Under the pieces are notes generated by a model, which saw only the letters and a program-made list of their open reading frames with translations, did no database searches and was not told the origin of the DNA. Position numbers and translations under genes: made by a program. Below, one piece after another: positions 25,155-33,657 of a DNA stretch of 62,633 nucleotides (the stretch's first letter is position 1; every line of letters begins with the position of its first letter). Source of the stretch: Solirubrobacter ginsenosidimutans (lineage in GTDB: Bacteria; Actinomycetota; Thermoleophilia; Solirubrobacterales; Solirubrobacteraceae); NCBI RefSeq assembly GCF_027587205.1, contig NZ_JAPDOD010000010.1:1-62633 (forward strand), given 5' to 3'.

Positions 25155-28100
25155 ATGGGGCGGCGGACGGTGAGCCGCGCTCGGGTCTTCGCGAGCGTGG
25201 CGGTCGCGGTCGTCGCCACGCTGGTCGCGGCCTGGGGCGGAGCCGCATTCGCCGAATCGGATTGCACAATCACCTTTAGCGCGGCCGGCGGCGGCAATTG
25301 GAACGTCGCCGCCAATTGGGCCGAGGCCCGGGCGCCTGCGGCCGACGATCATGTGTGTCTCGGCTCCGGCGCCGCCGTCACGGTCTCGACGGCCGTCAAT
25401 GTCGCGGCGATCGAAGGCGCACGGCCCGTGATCGTCAACGCGACGCTGGCCGTCAGCTCCGGCAGCCTCGAGCAGGTGACGCTCAGCGGCCGCCTGAGCG
25501 TCGGCGGCCGCCTGGCCGTCACCGAGTCGCTGGCGTGGGCGAGCGGGACGGTCGACGGAGCCGGGACGCTCGCGGTCGCATCGTCAGCGACGATGGACGT
25601 CGCGCCGAGCCAGACGGCGTATGTGGGAACGAGGATCGAGAACGCGGGCACGGTGAGCCTCGGCAACGGCTCCGACGTGCGGTCCGTGTCCGGGGCGGCG
25701 GGCGCGGTGATCGCGAGTACGGGGACGATCACGCGAGCGAACGGCTCGGCAACTGCGAATCTGATCGTGCCGGTGGACAACGACGGCGTCGTCGCCAGCG
25801 GCGGTGGGCGGTTGGCGTTGCTTTCGGGCGGCAGTTCGACTGGGCGCTTCGCGACCGATACGGGCACGGTCGTCCTCAGCGCCGGCACCTTCACGCTCAA
25901 CGGCGCGACGCTCGGCACCGGCACCGCGATCGAGGGCGGGACACTGCAGCCGGCCGGTGACAGCTTCGTCGAAGGGCACGTGACGTGGAGCGGCGCCACG
26001 CTGAACGGCCCGAAGGCATTGCGGATCAAGTCGGGAGCCACCCTTGAGTTCAGCCCGAGCTCGACCTCGTATCTCGCGACCCGTCTCGAGAACGCGGGCA
26101 CGGTGAGCCTCGGCAACGGCTCCGACGTGCGGTCCGTGTCCGGGGCGGCGGGCGCGGTGATCGCGAGTACGGGGACGATCACGCGAGCGAACGGCTCGGC
26201 AACTGCGAATCTGATCGTGCCGGTGGACAACGACGGCGTCGTCGCCAGCGGCGGTGGGCGGTTGGCGTTGCTTTCGGGCGGCAGTTCGACTGGGCGCTTC
26301 GCGACCGATACGGGCACGGTCGTCCTCAGCGCCGGCACCTTCACGCTCAACGGCGCGACGCTCGGCACCGGCACCGCGATCGAGGGCGGGACACTGCAGC
26401 CGGCCGGTGACAGCTTCGTCGAAGGGCACGTGACGTGGAGCGGCGCCACGCTGAACGGCCCGAAGGCATTGCGGATCACCTCGGAGGGGACGCTCGAGGT
26501 CACCGCGAGCAGCACGGGCTACCTCGCCACCCGGCTAGAGAACGCCGGGACCTTGCGCATCGGGAACGGGGCTGACCTGCGCGCCTCCTCGGGCACCGGG
26601 TTCGCTCCGCTCGTCGTCAGCACCGGCACGATTACGCGCGCCGCCGGAACCAGCAGCGCGAGCCTGTACGTTCCGTTCGACAACGCCGGGGTGATCTCCA
26701 GCGACGGCGGCCGCCTCAACCTCGGTGCCGGGGGCACCTCCACGGGCCGCTTCGACTCCAGCGCGGGATCGGTCGCCCTTAGCGCCGGCACGTTCACGCT
26801 CGACGGCGCCACTCTCGCGACCGGGACATCTCTCGAAGGCGGCGTGATCGCGCCGATCACGACGAGCACGGTCGAGGGTCGCGTGAGGTGGTCCGGCGCC
26901 ACGCTCAACGGGATCGCGGCGCTGCGCGTGAGCGCAGATGCGACGCTCGAGATCAATCCGAGCACCACGGCGTACCTCGCGACGCGCCTCGAGAACGCCG
27001 GCACGCTGAGCTTCGGCAACGGTGCCGATCTGCGCGCGCCGTCGGGCACTGGCTTCAGTCCGCTTCTCGCCAATACGGGGACGATCACCCGCTCCGCCGG
27101 GACCAGCAGCGCGTTCCTCTATGTCCCGGTCGAGAACGACGGGACCGTCTCCAGCAACGGGGGCCGCCTCAGCCTCGCAGGCGGCGGCGGAACGAGCTCG
27201 GGCAGCTTCGGCGCGCCGGACGGCGGTGAAGTCGCGTTCTCGAGCGGCGGCTTCGCGCTCGCCGACGCCACCTTCGGCCGGAACGTGACCGTCGACGGCG
27301 GGACGGTCAACATCGCCGGCGGTGGCGTGAGCCCTGCGGGCCTTCTGCGCATCAGCGGTGGTCGGGTGACGACGGCGACGACGATCACGGTCGGCGGATC
27401 GATGGTCTGGAGCGGTGGGACGGTCGACGGGACCGGGTCGCTGATCGTCGCGAAGGACGGCACCCTGAGCGTTGCGGCGAGCTCCTCTGGATACCTCGAC
27501 ACCACGCTCGAGAACGCCGGGACGATCACGCTCGGGAATGGCGCCGACATCCGCCGCGGCACCGGCAGCTCCCCCGCGCTCATCCACAACACAGGCACGA
27601 TCACGCGAAGCGCCGGAACCAGCGCCGCCAACGTGTACGTCCCGCTTGACAACGACGGAGCCGTTGCGAGCGTCGGCGGAAGGCTGAGCCTGATCGCGGG
27701 AGGCGAGATGAGCACGGGCAGCTTTACGGCACTCGACGGCGCCGAGGTCGCGTTCTCCTCGGGCACGTTCGCGCTGCAGGACGCCACACTGGGCCGCAAC
27801 GTGACCGTCGACGGCGGGACGGTCAACATCGCCGGCGGTGGCGTGAGCCCCGCCGGCCTGCTGCGGCTCAGCTCCGGACGTTTGACGACGGCGACGACGA
27901 TCACGGTCGGCGGATCGATGGTCTGGAGCGGTGGGACGGTTGACGGGACCGGCTCGCTGATCGTCGCGAAGGACGGCACCCTGAGCGTTGCGACGAGCTC
28001 GACGGGATACCTCGACACCACGCTCGAGAACACCGGGACGATCACGCTGGCCAACGGCGCGGTGCTTCGTCGCGCCACGAGCGGATCGCCCGCGCTGATC

Positions 28101-31100
28101 CACAGCACGGGGACGATCACGCGCGCCTCGGGTACGAGCGGCGCCGGCTTGGACGTGCCGCTCGACAACGACGGGCTCGTGACCAGCGGCGGCGGGCGCG
28201 TGAGCTTGACCGGCGGCGGCCTCACCAGCAGCGGCAGCTTCACCGCCCCCGACGGTTCCGAGGTCGCCTTCTCCGCCGGTGTGTTCAAGCTCCGTGACGC
28301 GAGCCTGGGACGCAACGTGACGGTCGACGGCGGCGACGTCGACGTCAGCGGTCGGCCCGTGACCACGACCGGCACCCTGCGCGTCAGCAGTGGCTGGCTC
28401 TCGCTACTCGACAGCACGATCACCGTCGCCGAGGGCTTCGTCTGGAGCGGCGGGACGGTCGACGGGAGCGGCTCACTGATCGTGTCGGAGGGCGGCGCAC
28501 TCTCGGTGGCGAACAGCTCGACTGCGTATCTCGATACGACGCTTGAGAACGCGGGTACGCTGACATTGGGGAACGGTGCGGTCATTCGTCGTGCCACGAG
28601 CGGCTCGCCCGCGTTGATTCATAACGCGGGCACGGTCACCCGCGTAGCCGGGACGAGCGGTGCCGGGTTGGACGTGCCGCTCGACAACGACGGCGTCGTG
28701 ACCAGCGGCGGCGGGCGCGTGACAATGACGGGCGGGGGCGGCACAAGCTTTGGTGACTTCACCGCCCCCGACGGCTCGGAGGTCGCGTTCTCCGCCGGGA
28801 CGTTTGCGCTTCAGAACGCGAGCCTCGGCCGCAACGTGACAGTCGACGGCGCGACAGTCAACATCGCCGGCGGCGACGTCCGCCCGACCGGCACGTTCCG
28901 CGTAAGCAGCGGGCGCCTCACCACGGCCACCACCGTCACGATCGGCGGCGCGATGGCCTGGAGCGGCGGGGTGATGGATGGGGCCGGGTCGCTGGTCGTA
29001 CCCGGGGGTGGGACCGTTGCCGTGTCCGCCAGCTCGACTGCGTATCTCGATACGACGCTTGAGAACGCGGGGACGCTTACGATGGGGAACGGTGCGGTCA
29101 TTCGTCGTGCCACGAGCGGCTCGCCCGCGTTGATTCACAACGCGGGCACGGTCACCCGCGTAGCCGGGACGAGTGGTGCCGGGTTGGACGTGCCGCTCGA
29201 CAATGACGGCGTCGTGACCAGCGGCGGCGGGCGCGTGACTATGACCGGCGGGGGCGGCACAAGCACGGGGAGCTTCACCGCGCCCGACGGTTCCGAGGTC
29301 GCCTTCTCCGCGGGCTACTTCAAGTTGCAGAACGCCGCCCTCGAGCACAATGTGACGATCGACGGCGGCGACTTGGACGTGAGCGGCAAGCCTATCTCCG
29401 CTACGGGCACGCTGCGCCTCAGCAGCGGCTCGCTCTCGCTGCTGGATACGAACGCCACCGTCACGGGCGCGCTGGCTTGGAGCGGTGGACGGGTCGATGG
29501 TAACGGCACCTTCGTCGTTGCGGCCACGGCGGCGGCGAGCATGGCCGCCAGCTCGACTGCGTATCTCGATACGACGCTTGAGAACGCGGGGACGCTTACG
29601 ATGGGGAACGGTGCGGTCATTCGTCGTGCCACGAGCGGCTCGCCCGCGTTGATTCACAACGCGGGCACGGTCACCCGCGTAGCCGGGACGAGTGGTGCCG
29701 GGTTGGACGTGCCGCTCGACAACGACGGCGTCGTGACCAGCGGCGGCGGGCGCGTGACAATGACGGGCGGGGGCGGCACCAGCACGGGGACCTTCACCGC
29801 GCCTGACGACGCCGAGGTCGCGTTCTCCGCCGGCCTCTTCAAGCTCCAGGACGCGAGCCTGGCGCGTAACGTGACGATCGACGGCGGCGACGTGGATGTG
29901 AGCGGCAAGCCGATCGCTACCACCGGCACGCTGCGCCTCAGCAGCGGCTGGCTCTCCCTACTCGACGCGAACGTCACCGTTGCCGGCGCGCTCGCCTGGA
30001 GCGGTGGACGGGTCGACGGCAACGGCACATTGGCCGTCGCGGCCACGGCGACAGTCAACGTGGCCACTAGCTCGGTCGGCTATCTCGACACGACGCTCGA
30101 GAACGCCGGGACGCTCACTCTCGGCAACGGCGCCGACATCCGCCGCGCCGTCGGGAGTTCCTCTGCGCTGGTTCACAACACCGGCACGATTACCCGCACC
30201 GCCGGCACGAGCACAGCCTCGATCTCCGTGGCGCTGGACAACGATGGGACGATCATCGGGCGTGATGGCCGCATCAGCTTCACCGGGGGCGGCGGCGTGA
30301 GCACGGGAACCTTCAGCGCGCCGATCGGCTCGGAGCTGGCGTTCTCGGCCGGCGCCTTCGCGCTGCAGAACAGCACGTTCGAGGGCGCGATCACGATCGA
30401 CGGCGGAACCGTCGACGTCAGCGGAGCGATCCCGGCCGGAACGCTGCGGATGAGCGCCGGCCGGATCACCGGGGCCGGACGCCTCGACATCCGCGATCGC
30501 TTCGATGTGTCCGGCGGGCAGATCGAGCTGCGCGGCGTCCTGCGCATCGCCGAGACGGCCGTCACGGAGTTCAACGGCACCCTGCGCGTGATCGATGCCA
30601 CCGTCGACAATCGCGGGATGCTCCGCAACGCGGCCGGACGCACGTACCTCGTCGACCTCTCCGGGCGCGCCCGGCTGCGCAACAGCGGCACGGTGATCGT
30701 CAACGATTCGAGCACGATCGCCGGCACAGCCGACACACTGCTGCTCAACCTCGGCACCATCCGCAGGCCGGCCACAGGCGGGCGCGCCACGATCTCGGCC
30801 CCGCTCGAGAACAACGGCGTCCTCGACATCGACCGCGGTGAGCTGCAGGCGACAGCGTTCCGCCAGACGACCGACGGTTCCGCGCTCTTCCACGTGGCCG
30901 GCGCCGATGCCTTCGGGCGTCTCACGCTCGCAGGCACCGCCCGCGTCGCAGGCAGTCTGAAGGCGACCTCCGACGGTGGCTCCACCGTCGCGCCGGGAAC
31001 ACGTCTGCGGGTAGTCTCAGGTGGAATCCGTGACGGCGAGTTCGCTCCGAGCGTCGACCAGCGGTTCACGTTCGACCAGAGTGCCGCTGCGGGCATTGAT

Positions 31101-31580
31101 CTCGTGGTTGTCAACGGCTTGAAGTCGAGCCTGGCCGCAGCTCCATCGGGCGCGGACGCGGCGCCGGAAGCGGGTTCCCGTGCGACGACCGCCGACCCGC
31201 GTGCGGAAGAATCGCCGGGGATCTCCCCGGTTCCGCCCGCAAGCGCCGGGGATCAAGAACCGGCCGATCCGGCACCTCCCGGACCCCCGCAGCCCACCGC
31301 ACGACGCGCGCAAGCCGTCCTGAAAGCGCGTGCCGACGGAGCGTTCGCGCTGCGCGTGGTCGGCGCCAAACTCGCGCAGTTGCGGACCAGTCGTCGACAC
31401 AACATCGGCGCCCTCCGACTCGACGCTCGAGGTGTCGTGCGCGGCTCGTTGCGCCGAGGCAGCCGCGATGGGCGCTTCTCGTATCGACTCGCCGCTAAGG
31501 GCACGTTCTCGCCGTGGACGATTGTGGTCGTGCGCCGTGCACGTGATGCCCGGGGCGATCGCTCAACGCATCAGCCGTGA
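25155..31580 (+). CDS. Giant secreted beta-helix repeat protein (2141 aa)
   Basis: Related to the protein at 15532-17934: signal peptide (ending GGAAFAE), the same N-terminal module (GGNWNVAANW ... DHVCLGSGAAVTVSTAVNV) and the same C-terminal module (DGAFALRVVG ... GVVRGSLRRGSRDGRFSYR). Between them run 10-12 long units with the motif order SSTAYLDTTLENAGTLTLGN, then IHNTGTITRSAGTS, DVPLDNDGVVTSGGG and DGGTVNIAGG, a parallel beta-helix stalk. Several units are near-identical at DNA level. The gene follows the Rhs gene by 37 bp and is probably co-transcribed. Likely an adhesin or surface fibre. The element cargo thus encodes one Rhs protein and two fibres. Confidence 0.85.
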   Translation: MGRRTVSRARVFASVAVAVVATLVAAWGGAAFAESDCTITFSAAGGGNWNVAANWAEARAPAADDHVCLGSGAAVTVSTAVNVAAIEGARPVIVNATLAVSSGSLEQVTLSGRLSVGGRLAVTESLAWASGTVDGAGTLAVASSATMDVAPSQTAYVGTRIENAGTVSLGNGSDVRSVSGAAGAVIASTGTITRANGSATANLIVPVDNDGVVASGGGRLALLSGGSSTGRFATDTGTVVLSAGTFTLNGATLGTGTAIEGGTLQPAGDSFVEGHVTWSGATLNGPKALRIKSGATLEFSPSSTSYLATRLENAGTVSLGNGSDVRSVSGAAGAVIASTGTITRANGSATANLIVPVDNDGVVASGGGRLALLSGGSSTGRFATDTGTVVLSAGTFTLNGATLGTGTAIEGGTLQPAGDSFVEGHVTWSGATLNGPKALRITSEGTLEVTASSTGYLATRLENAGTLRIGNGADLRASSGTGFAPLVVSTGTITRAAGTSSASLYVPFDNAGVISSDGGRLNLGAGGTSTGRFDSSAGSVALSAGTFTLDGATLATGTSLEGGVIAPITTSTVEGRVRWSGATLNGIAALRVSADATLEINPSTTAYLATRLENAGTLSFGNGADLRAPSGTGFSPLLANTGTITRSAGTSSAFLYVPVENDGTVSSNGGRLSLAGGGGTSSGSFGAPDGGEVAFSSGGFALADATFGRNVTVDGGTVNIAGGGVSPAGLLRISGGRVTTATTITVGGSMVWSGGTVDGTGSLIVAKDGTLSVAASSSGYLDTTLENAGTITLGNGADIRRGTGSSPALIHNTGTITRSAGTSAANVYVPLDNDGAVASVGGRLSLIAGGEMSTGSFTALDGAEVAFSSGTFALQDATLGRNVTVDGGTVNIAGGGVSPAGLLRLSSGRLTTATTITVGGSMVWSGGTVDGTGSLIVAKDGTLSVATSSTGYLDTTLENTGTITLANGAVLRRATSGSPALIHSTGTITRASGTSGAGLDVPLDNDGLVTSGGGRVSLTGGGLTSSGSFTAPDGSEVAFSAGVFKLRDASLGRNVTVDGGDVDVSGRPVTTTGTLRVSSGWLSLLDSTITVAEGFVWSGGTVDGSGSLIVSEGGALSVANSSTAYLDTTLENAGTLTLGNGAVIRRATSGSPALIHNAGTVTRVAGTSGAGLDVPLDNDGVVTSGGGRVTMTGGGGTSFGDFTAPDGSEVAFSAGTFALQNASLGRNVTVDGATVNIAGGDVRPTGTFRVSSGRLTTATTVTIGGAMAWSGGVMDGAGSLVVPGGGTVAVSASSTAYLDTTLENAGTLTMGNGAVIRRATSGSPALIHNAGTVTRVAGTSGAGLDVPLDNDGVVTSGGGRVTMTGGGGTSTGSFTAPDGSEVAFSAGYFKLQNAALEHNVTIDGGDLDVSGKPISATGTLRLSSGSLSLLDTNATVTGALAWSGGRVDGNGTFVVAATAAASMAASSTAYLDTTLENAGTLTMGNGAVIRRATSGSPALIHNAGTVTRVAGTSGAGLDVPLDNDGVVTSGGGRVTMTGGGGTSTGTFTAPDDAEVAFSAGLFKLQDASLARNVTIDGGDVDVSGKPIATTGTLRLSSGWLSLLDANVTVAGALAWSGGRVDGNGTLAVAATATVNVATSSVGYLDTTLENAGTLTLGNGADIRRAVGSSSALVHNTGTITRTAGTSTASISVALDNDGTIIGRDGRISFTGGGGVSTGTFSAPIGSELAFSAGAFALQNSTFEGAITIDGGTVDVSGAIPAGTLRMSAGRITGAGRLDIRDRFDVSGGQIELRGVLRIAETAVTEFNGTLRVIDATVDNRGMLRNAAGRTYLVDLSGRARLRNSGTVIVNDSSTIAGTADTLLLNLGTIRRPATGGRATISAPLENNGVLDIDRGELQATAFRQTTDGSALFHVAGADAFGRLTLAGTARVAGSLKATSDGGSTVAPGTRLRVVSGGIRDGEFAPSVDQRFTFDQSAAAGIDLVVVNGLKSSLAAAPSGADAAPEAGSRATTADPRAEESPGISPVPPASAGDQEPADPAPPGPPQPTARRAQAVLKARADGAFALRVVGAKLAQLRTSRRHNIGALRLDARGVVRGSLRRGSRDGRFSYRLAAKGTFSPWTIVVVRRARDARGDRSTHQP
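25637..26028. repeat. 392-bp direct repeat, copy A
   Basis: Appears identical to 26087-26478 at 450-bp offset, in frame within the giant repeat protein (150 residues per unit). The copies diverge just after GCGGATCA. Confidence 0.85.
26087..26478. repeat. 392-bp direct repeat, copy B
   Basis: Second copy of 25637-26028. The silent positions are also unchanged, unlike the older units further downstream. Confidence 0.85.
28516..29780. repeat. Three near-identical repeat units of about 230 bp
   Basis: Units starting AGCTCGACTGCGTATCTCGA at about 28516, 29031 and 29550 (periods 515 and 519 bp) share almost all of roughly 230 bp, while the DNA between them is more diverged. They encode the TAYLDTTLENAGTL to TSGGGRVTMTGGGG segment of the giant repeat protein. 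Confidence 0.8.
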
Positions 31581-31862
31581 GGCGGAACGGCGATGCTGCG
31601 TAGGCAGCGAACCTTTGCGTGACGGTGCCGCGCACGAGTACACCTCAGCGGACACCCGCTCTCATTCACCAGGAGCGCTGCTGGATTGCACCGTACTCCC
31701 CTGCGTGCGCTTAGCTCGACGGGATTCGACGGGATTCGACCGGCCGATTTCGGCCGTACGGGACGTGGCTGGCATAGAGTGGACGGGATTCGGGTGGCCT
31801 TCTAAGCACTCGTCGCGGATCGGTACACAGCCCGGTTTCGGCGCACGACACCGCACGAGAAA
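31581..31862. other. Intergenic region with short repeats and tRNA-like fragment
   Basis: No gene is visible. It holds three copies of GACGGGATTCG (31718-31738 in tandem, and about 31782), a perfect 7-bp palindrome CGGCCGA-TT-TCGGCCG near 31740-31756, and GGCCTTCTAAGC at about 31796-31807, a string found in tRNA-Arg(UCU) anticodon arms. The flanks do not fold into a tRNA, so this may be a decayed attachment site or chance. The repeat protein and the primase converge here. Confidence 0.4.
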
Positions 31863-32831
31863 TCAGCGCTCCAGCGATCTCGCGGCGATCCTCGACCTAT
31901 CGATCCCACGGCCGTATAGCTCGGTCAGCCGTCGTCGCACCTCTACAAAGTCCCGTCCGCGTGTCTGCATTCCCCAAATAGCCGCGGCAAGGTCGTAGAT
32001 CGTTCCTCCGCGCCGACAGGAGAAGCAGCACCACCCGCGGTCCCCGGTTGGATAGACGTGCAGACTCGGTCGGTCGTCGTTGTGGAACGGGCACGACACC
32101 TTGTTGTTCCGACCCGGCTTGACCCCGAGGAGGTCGGCGACATAGTGCCGCGGCGGGATCGAGAGCAACGGATCGTCGAGATTCGACCGTGGAACCGCGT
32201 CCCATCGCCGGCGCACGATCTCGTCGCTCACCTCGGGCAGGTGCCCAGTGATCTCCTCGACGTTGAAGCGCAGTTGGGCATCGAGCCGCAGCACCCCGAC
32301 CGGCCGGGGCGGGTCGTGCTTGAAGTTCCACGTGCCCGGCGGACGCAGGATGCGCGACGCGTCGAAGCATGCGCGGTCGGCCTGGAGCGCGTGCGCGAGC
32401 CGTAGGTTCGCCATCTCCGCCTGGCGCGGGGTCAGTGGCGCCGTGAGCGGCCAATAGCCGTGGCAGTTCGAGCCTGACCCGGATGCGATGACGAGCGACG
32501 GGAGCGGCCGGAACCGCTGCAGCCGACGAGCCGCCTCCTCCCCATCGCACTCAGCCCACAGGACCCAGACCTGCGAGACCGCGTCCTTGGTCCCCTGGCG
32601 GCGTGAGCGCGGCGCGCAACCGACGTAGACGTCCGTACGCGAACCCCGCGAGCGAACCGCGCGGATGAGCGCGCGGTCGTCGTAGACGTGGTGGAACTCG
32701 TGTCCGAGTTGCTGATCGCCGACGCGATAGCGGACCTCGAGGAAATGCGTCGATGGTGCTCTACCGGCGAGGAGAGCCAAATAGGCGCGGAGTGCGAACT
32801 CCGGATCGCCCTGAGCAGGTAATGCGGCCAT
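31863..32831 (-). CDS. RepB-like primase with C-terminal CHC2 zinc finger
   Basis: A 322-aa protein. The N-terminal two thirds resemble archaeo-eukaryotic-type RepB primases of plasmids: an acidic pair (WVLWAECDGEEAAR), the SGSGSNCHGYWPLTAP strand with its His, and the nucleotide-binding RILRPPGTWNFKH block. The C-terminal part is a CHC2 zinc finger (CPFHNDDRPSLHVYP ... WCCFSCRRGGTIYDLAAAI), normally at the N-terminus of DnaG. It should make primers for second-strand synthesis of the transferred or excised element. The ATG was chosen because it aligns with the shared leader element exactly as the relaxase start does. No Shine-Dalgarno sequence is present, so the mRNA may be leaderless. Divergent from the sigma-like/T4SS operon. 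Confidence 0.85.
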   Translation of the reverse strand: MAALPAQGDPEFALRAYLALLAGRAPSTHFLEVRYRVGDQQLGHEFHHVYDDRALIRAVRSRGSRTDVYVGCAPRSRRQGTKDAVSQVWVLWAECDGEEAARRLQRFRPLPSLVIASGSGSNCHGYWPLTAPLTPRQAEMANLRLAHALQADRACFDASRILRPPGTWNFKHDPPRPVGVLRLDAQLRFNVEEITGHLPEVSDEIVRRRWDAVPRSNLDDPLLSIPPRHYVADLLGVKPGRNNKVSCPFHNDDRPSLHVYPTGDRGWCCFSCRRGGTIYDLAAAIWGMQTRGRDFVEVRRRLTELYGRGIDRSRIAARSLER

Positions 32832-32836
32832 AGCGC

Positions 32837-32868
32837 CCAAGCCGTCGAGTGGCGAGTTCGGGCAATCG
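32837..32868 (-). promoter_or_regulatory. Shared 32-nt two-block element, copy 2 (primase)
   Basis: Towards the primase it reads CGATTGCCCGAACTCGCC then ACTCGACGGCTTGG and ends 5 nt before the ATG. It is the closest match to both the xis and relaxase copies. It lies 88 bp from the divergent copy 3. Confidence 0.8.
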
Positions 32869-32956
32869 AAAGCCGCACGTTGCGGGGCTTGACATACGCG
32901 TCTTCGAGGACGAAAACTCGTGGAGCGGGAGGACCGACAGGGTGCGGACCAGCATT

Positions 32957-32988
32957 CTTTTGCCCAAACGGACGGCTCGGCGGCTTGA
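32957..32988 (+). promoter_or_regulatory. Shared 32-nt two-block element, copy 3 (sigma-like/T4SS operon)
   Basis: Reads CTTTTGCCCAAACGGACGG then CTCGGCGGCTTGA, ending 7 nt before the ATG of the sigma-like gene. It is the most diverged copy but both blocks and their spacing are kept. The reading frame relative to the start differs from the other copies, so the conservation is of DNA, not peptide. Confidence 0.65.
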
Positions 32989-32995
32989 CGGCGGT

Positions 32996-33415
32996 ATGGC
33001 CGAGTTCGGGAGCAGGCAGGCGCGCCGGGGATTGAATGGGCCGCGCCGTTGGAGCTACACGCCACAACAGCTCGCAGACGCGCTGATTCCACGCCGCGAC
33101 AGGCTCGTCGACCAGGTCCCGATCGAGCTCTCGGCGGCGAGGGGTCTCACCCGCGATCAGTGGGAGTTCGCCGTCGACGAGGCGATCGACTACATCGTCA
33201 CGCAATACCGAAAGCCGCTGAGCGACTCGGATTCGCTCGAGCGGGTCTTCTGGAAGGCGACCAGCTACCGCATCAAGCGGATCCGTGAAGGACGCGAAGC
33301 GACCGTGCGCGGCGGGTGGCGCCGTGTCGACCTGGAGGACGCCGATCTGCCCACGCTGGATGCCGACCCCGAGCAGGTCGTCATCCACCGCAGCGAACAA
33401 GCGCTCCGGCGCGGC
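32996..33415 (+). pseudogene. Sigma-70-like regulatory protein, N-terminal part only
   Basis: The first 140 residues (MAEFGSRQARRG..., RDRLVDQVPIELSAARGLTR, DEAIDYIVTQY, ERVFWKATSYRIKRIREGR and DADPEQVVIHRSEQALRR) look like the N-terminal, sigma-region-2-like part of regulators seen in actinobacterial integrative elements. A complete protein should continue with a helix-turn-helix region, but after about 33410 this frame becomes an Arg/Ser-rich string with poor codon usage, while another frame takes over. I read this as a truncation by deletion. The frame formally stays open to 35194 and would fuse to SCO6880, which I consider accidental. If functional elsewhere in the genome, the full protein is the natural candidate to recognise the 32-nt element. 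Confidence 0.5.
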
Positions 33416-33441
33416 AGCGGCAGCCGCTTCCTTCTCGGCCA

Positions 33442-33657
33442 ACCTTCGCCGCGCGGCAGCTCGCGGTCCGGAACTTCTCCGGGATGGGCTCGTCGCACGC
33501 GATCGCCGGTGCTCCTGCGATCGCGGCTGCAGCTACGCAGACACCTGAACTGGCGACCGGCGGGCCGACAGGTCCGTCGGAAGCAGTGCCGCTCGATCTG
33601 CCGCGGCTACCCGAGCGTCGTCCGACGAGCGAGCACAGAGACAGGCGCCATGACTGA
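33442..33657 (+). pseudogene. 3' remnant of an element gene preceding SCO6880
   Basis: In a frame different from the sigma-like gene, 71 codons (FAARQLAVRNFSGMGSSHAI ... PLDLPRLPERRPTSEHRDRR-HD) have high third-position GC and end in a TGA that overlaps the SCO6880 ATG by 8 nt (translational coupling). No start codon or N-terminus is present. In related conjugation clusters the gene before SCO6880 encodes a large VirB6/TrbL-like membrane protein (SCO6881) with a polar, low-complexity tail; this stretch could be such a tail. That identity is inferred from position only. Confidence 0.4.

Noticed and set aside
24005..25315. A 436-codon minus-strand frame opposite the Rhs gene end
   Set aside because: Arg/Ala-rich shadow of a highly biased GC3 gene, with no domain or ribosome site.
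25349..29657. Several long minus-strand frames opposite the giant repeat protein
   Set aside because: They copy the repeat periodicity of the sense gene and have no start signal or fold; typical mirror frames.
32432..33442. Minus-strand frame of 336 codons over primase and sigma-like gene
   Set aside because: It covers the divergent promoter region and both shared elements; composition is Arg/Ala shadow.
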